Assembly: GCA_964416315.1 (NCBI GenBank)
Contig: CAYQDR010000044.1
Span: 1 to 32,642 of the forward strand
DNA length: 32,642 bases
Reading direction: 5' to 3'
Origin: CAYQDR01 sp964416315
GTDB taxonomy: Bacteria; Methylomirabilota; Methylomirabilia; Rokubacteriales; DASRDR01
The notes below the pieces were generated by a model. It saw only the letters and a program-made list of their open reading frames with translations. It had not been told where the DNA came from and did no database searches. Shown here in pieces: positions 29,829 to 32,642 of this stretch. The translations under genes were made by a program, and so were the position numbers. How positions within the stretch are numbered: position 1 is the first letter of the stretch; the number at the start of each line of letters is the position of its first letter.

Positions 29829-30656
29829 AAGGTGCTCGGCGAGCGCGTGGTGTGGGTGAACGCGGCCGGCTGCTTCACCATGCTCGCGGTCTTTCCCTAC
29901 ACGCCGTTCCGCGGGTCGTGGCTCTACACGACGATGGCGAGCGCGCCGGCGGGTGCCCAGGGGATCCGGGACGCGCTCGACGTCCTGCAGGCGCGCGGCC
30001 GCCTCCGCCCGGAGGAGGACGTCCAGGTCGTCGTTGTCGCCGGGGACGGCTCGACCTACGACATGGCGCTGTCCTCGACGTCGGGCGCCATCTGGCGGGG
30101 CCTCGACTTCTGGTACCTCTGCTACGACAACGAGTCGTACGGGAACACCGGGGTCCAGATGTCGAGCGCGACCCCGTACGCGGCGCGGACGCAGACGACG
30201 CCGGTGACCGCGCGCACGGCCGAGGGGATGGGGCAGCGCCGGAAGGACCTCTTCGAGATCTGGCGCGCCCACCAGCCGGCGTACGTCGCCACGGTCTCGC
30301 CCCGCTACCCGATGGACCTCGCCCGGAAGCTCGAGAAGGCCCGGGCGCTCCGGGGGCCGAAGCTCATCCTCGCGGCGGCCCCCTGTCCCACGGGGTGGGA
30401 GTTCGATCCCGCGAAGACCTACGACGTCGCCCGGCTCCAGGTCGAGACGGGCCTCTTCCCCCTGAAGGAGGCCGCCGGCGGCGGCCCGGTCGTCCACACC
30501 CACGTGCCGGGCAAGCGCCGGCCGGTGGAGGACTACCTCCGCCGTCAGGGCCGCTTCCGGCACCTCTTCGAGCCCGTTCGCCAGGACGCCGTCATCCAGC
30601 GCATCCAGGCGGACGTGGACCGCTACTGGGCGTCCGTCGCCGCTGCGGCGCGGTAG
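29829..30656 (+). pseudogene. 2-oxoacid:ferredoxin oxidoreductase beta-subunit-like gene lacking its 5' end
   Basis: Homology to the ThDP-binding beta subunit (PorB type) begins abruptly at KVLGERVVWVNAAGCF. The preceding 40 or so residues, which in intact proteins include the CxGCG cysteines, are absent. The rest looks complete: FPYTPFRGSWLYTTMASAPA, the ThDP motif AGDGSTYDM to YDNESYGNTGVQ, then the C-terminal DYLRRQGRFRHLF region. Intact enzymes oxidatively decarboxylate pyruvate or related 2-oxoacids. No alpha, gamma or delta subunit is present. GTG 29832 or ATG 29880 could give a shortened product, but loss of the Cys motif argues against normal function. Confidence 0.8.
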
Positions 30657-30666
30657 CCGCGCTCTT

Positions 30667-30728
30667 CAGAGACCCGCGAGGACGTCCTCGATCGCCAGCG
30701 GGCCGGCCTCCTCGAGCCGGTAGCGGGA
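30667..30728 (-). pseudogene. 3'-terminal scrap of a second cyclic-2,3-diphosphoglycerate-synthetase-like gene
   Basis: Bases 30676-30728 match 31374-31426, the end of the complete minus-strand synthetase gene, with two mismatches in 53. In the minus-strand frame this scrap reads YRLEEAGPLAIEDVLAGL and a stop, against YRLEEAGPLALEDVLAGV and a stop in the complete gene. Similarity ends at about 30728. The substitutions are partly synonymous, as expected of an old paralogue or a partial duplication. Confidence 0.75.
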
Positions 30729-30790
30729 GTCTCTCTCCCTCCCTCATCCGGCACCGAGCAACTGCGGATCACCAACCGGCAAAGGCGCGG

Positions 30791-30796
30791 TATACT
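30791..30796 (+). promoter_or_regulatory. Possible -10 for the retropepsin-like gene
   Basis: TATACT (5 of 6 to consensus) lies 22 bases before the GTG at 30818, with a GAGGAGG ribosome-binding sequence at 30801-30807 between. If used, the leader would be very short. No clear -35. Confidence 0.4.
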
Positions 30797-30817
30797 CGGC
30801 GAGGAGGCGCACCTGGC

Positions 30818-31168
30818 GTGGGTCTCTTCCACATCTCAGGACGGCTGATCGGACCCGCGGGGCGGGGTGAGGACGTCCAGCTCTTGGTGGACACGGGAGC
30901 CACCTTCCTCGTGGTCCCCCAGCCGCTCGCGGACCGCCTCGAGCTTCGGCCGACGCGAACTTGCCCGATTCAGACCGCGGGCGGTCGGGAGGAGACCTGG
31001 CCGCTGGCGGAAGTCCGTCTTGTGCTGGATGGCGACGAGGTCACCACGCGATGCCTCATCGCCCCCGGTGGCCCGCCGCTGCTCGGCGCGGTCGCGCTCG
31101 AGAGCCTGCTCCTCGCGGTCGACCCCGTCGCCAAGCGCCTCGTGCCCATAAAGGGTTTCGTCGGCTAG
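30818..31168 (+). CDS. Retropepsin-like single-domain aspartyl protease
   Basis: A 116-residue protein with the clan AA aspartic protease pattern. LLVDTGATFLVVPQPLADRL contains the DTGA active site (D25), and the second hydrophobic signature is PPLLGAVALESLLLAVDP. Like retroviral protease it would need to form a dimer to supply two aspartates. No signal peptide or membrane segment is seen, and the substrate is unknown. GTG 30818 has GAGGAGG 10 bases upstream. The long open frame extending upstream in the same phase crosses other genes and is not coding. Confidence 0.85.
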   Translation: MGLFHISGRLIGPAGRGEDVQLLVDTGATFLVVPQPLADRLELRPTRTCPIQTAGGREETWPLAEVRLVLDGDEVTTRCLIAPGGPPLLGAVALESLLLAVDPVAKRLVPIKGFVG

Positions 31169-31363
31169 ATCTTCGGACGGGAGCTCCGCCCCCCTTTTCC
31201 ATCTCTCCCCGTCTCGTCTCTCGCGCCCTGCCCGATCCGCGACACCGCTCCGGGGGCCGACGGCGCTCGCGGCAAGGCCGCGGTCTTCGCCCTTCGGCGA
31301 ACGCATCGCACCTGCCGCCCCCAAGAAAGTCACCCGGACGGGCGCCAAGCCGCGGCCGTCTGA
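31169..31363. other. Intergenic stretch with nothing recognisable
   Basis: The 195 bases between the convergent retropepsin-like and synthetase-like genes contain no supported gene. There is a short self-complementary GCGGCAAGGCCGC and a C-rich run. No terminator with a T tract is evident. Confidence 0.5.
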
Positions 31364-32642
31364 TCACACTCCTGCGAGCACGTCCTCGAGCGCCAGCGGG
31401 CCGGCCTCCTCGAGCCGGTAGCGGACCCGCACGACGGGGTGGCGCACGGTGAGGCTCCGCCGGAGATCCACCGGGGTCCCGAGGAGGACGAGGTCGCAGG
31501 GGACGGCGTCGATCGTCGCCTGCAGGTCCGCGAGCTGCGCCGGCCCGTACCCCACCGCCGGGAGGACCGGCCCGAGGCCCGGGTAGCGGGCGAAGACCTC
31601 GCGGAGACTCCCCCGCGCGTAGGGCCGCGGATCCACGAGCGTCGCCCCGAAGCGCCGCGCGGCCAGCTCGGCGGCGCCCGCGGGCATGCCTCCGTGGGTG
31701 AGCGTCGGGCCGTCGTCCACCGCGAGGACCGCGCGCCCGCGGAGGGCCCCGGCATCCTCCACGGTGATGGGGAGTCGCGTGTCGAGGACGCGGGCGCGCG
31801 GGTTCAGCGCTCGGATCGCGGCGCGCACCGCCTCGATCGCCGCCGGCGCCGCCGTGTCCTCCTTGACGATCACGGCGACGTCCGCGAGCCGGAGGTTGGT
31901 CTCGCCGGGATGGTAGCGGGACTCGTGGCCCGCCCGGTGCGGGTCCACGAGGCAGAGGTGGAGCGTCGGGATGACGAACGGCAGGTCGTTGTTCCCGCCG
32001 TCCCACACCAGCACGTCTGCCTCGTCTTCCGCCCGCGCCAGGATGGCCGCGTAGTCCACCCCGGCGAACACGACGCTGCCCGCCTCGAGGTGCGGCTCGT
32101 ACTCCTCCCGCTCCTCCAGCGTGACGCGGGCGCGGTCGAGGTCGGCGAAGGTGGCGAAGCGCTGGAGGCGCTGGGCCAGGAGGTCGCCGTAGGGCATCGG
32201 GTGGCGGACCACGGCGACCCGCCGGCCGCGGCCCCGCAGGAGCTCGACGACGCGGCGGCTCACCGCGCCTTTGCCGCAGCCCGTCCGCACCGCGCACACG
32301 GCGACGACGGGCTTCGTCGTGCGGAGCATGGTCCGCCGGGGCCCGAGGAGAGCGAAGTCCGCCCCGGCTGCGAGCGCCCGACTCGCGAGGTGCATGACGT
32401 CCTCGTGGCTCACGTCGCTGTAGGCGAAGACCACCTGGTCCACGGAGCGCTCCCGCACCAGGCGCTCGAGCTCGGCCTCGGGCTCGATCGGGATCCCGGC
32501 AGGGTAGCGCGGCCCGGCCAGCTCGGCGGGATAGCGACGGTCCGCGATCCCCGGGATCTGCGCCGCCGTGAAGGCCACGACCTCGACCCCGGGGTCGTCC
32601 CGGAAGGCGACGTTGAAGTTGTGGAAGTCGCGGCCGGCCGCG
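31364..32642 (-). CDS. Cyclic 2,3-diphosphoglycerate synthetase-like GTPase/ATPase (5' end outside window)
   Basis: The minus-strand frame is open to the window edge: beyond the M-like GTG at 32578 it continues with AAGRDFHNFNVAFRDDPGVE, the conserved N-terminus of this family, so the true start lies just outside. A Rossmann-like N-terminal domain (AFTAAQIPGIADRRYPAELA; VVFAYSDVSHEDVMHLASRA) is followed by a P-loop domain with AVRTGCGKGAVSRRV (GCGKG near 32266-32280) and a DVLVWDGGNNDLPF segment. In methanogens the enzyme makes cyclic 2,3-diphosphoglycerate; bacterial members are common and their product is largely untested. A short 3' copy lies at 30667-30728. Confidence 0.88.
   Translation of the reverse strand, partial: AAGRDFHNFNVAFRDDPGVEVVAFTAAQIPGIADRRYPAELAGPRYPAGIPIEPEAELERLVRERSVDQVVFAYSDVSHEDVMHLASRALAAGADFALLGPRRTMLRTTKPVVAVCAVRTGCGKGAVSRRVVELLRGRGRRVAVVRHPMPYGDLLAQRLQRFATFADLDRARVTLEEREEYEPHLEAGSVVFAGVDYAAILARAEDEADVLVWDGGNNDLPFVIPTLHLCLVDPHRAGHESRYHPGETNLRLADVAVIVKEDTAAPAAIEAVRAAIRALNPRARVLDTRLPITVEDAGALRGRAVLAVDDGPTLTHGGMPAGAAELAARRFGATLVDPRPYARGSLREVFARYPGLGPVLPAVGYGPAQLADLQATIDAVPCDLVLLGTPVDLRRSLTVRHPVVRVRYRLEEAGPLALEDVLAGV

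Noticed and set aside
31300..31348. Minus-strand VRVTFLGAAGAM resembling the start of a metallo-beta-lactamase-fold protein
   Set aside because: Only about 12 residues fit, the rest of the frame is not recognisable, and it overlaps the retropepsin-like gene on the other strand.
1..32642. CRISPR arrays, insertion sequences, integrases, prophage genes
   Set aside because: Looked for regular spaced repeats, transposase or integrase motifs and terminal inverted repeats; none were seen. The rearranged region after 28.5 kb has no visible mobile element at its breakpoints.

Overview
The window is about 32.6 kb of very GC-rich bacterial chromosome (around 70% GC by eye) with many GTG starts, many 1-8 base gene overlaps (ATGA/GTGA) and Gram-negative envelope genes (TonB, SPOR and LysM lipoproteins, peptidoglycan recycling). 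Gene content, codon style and the intergenic GC hairpins recall the NC10/Rokubacteria (Methylomirabilota) or related deep lineages. That placement is an inference; no 16S or marker phylogeny is visible.

Region 1 (1-13.9 kb, plus strand) is core housekeeping: the 3' part of a TonB-like gene, argS, a SPOR membrane protein, hpt, then a long tightly packed block ftsH-folP-cdaA-ybbR-glmM, a zinc-metalloprotease-like lipoprotein, a small exported protein, acpS, the bifunctional NAD(P)H-hydrate repair enzyme nnr, tsaE and radC. The block joins the ftsH-folP-glmM order of Proteobacteria with the cdaA-ybbR-glmM order of Firmicutes, so c-di-AMP synthesis sits with peptidoglycan-precursor and folate synthesis.

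Region 2 (13.9-15.7 kb): pyrD (minus) faces a Mut7-C RNase-like gene (plus) across an inverted repeat. A stand-alone tRNA-Val(CAC) follows, with its own promoter and a strong, probably bidirectional, terminator.

Region 3 (15.66-23.2 kb, minus strand) is an envelope/signalling group. A HEAT-repeat protein overlaps an HD-GYP protein; then come a class III nucleotide cyclase with its own promoter, a polysaccharide deacetylase lipoprotein, a LysM/TPR lipoprotein and a TPR protein. The HEAT and HD-GYP proteins appear to share the same N-terminal module of about 120 residues, which I do not recognise as a named domain. This is the best candidate here for an undescribed system.

Region 4 (23.3-28.5 kb): murQ, anmK and a C39-like cysteine peptidase form a small plus-strand peptidoglycan-recycling operon. 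Two small minus-strand genes, a 3-hydroxyisobutyrate dehydrogenase family gene and an exported unknown follow.

Region 5 (28.5-32.6 kb) looks rearranged or decayed. It holds a small unknown gene, an intergenic stretch with DnaA-box-like sites, an acetolactate-synthase-like gene lacking its 5' part and an internal segment, and a 2-oxoacid:ferredoxin oxidoreductase beta-like gene lacking its 5' part. The two truncated genes meet head to head within a few bases near 29826. Next come a 3'-terminal scrap of a second cyclic-2,3-diphosphoglycerate-synthetase-like gene, a retropepsin-like protein and the nearly complete synthetase gene, whose 5' end lies beyond the window. Assembly error is a live alternative for this region.
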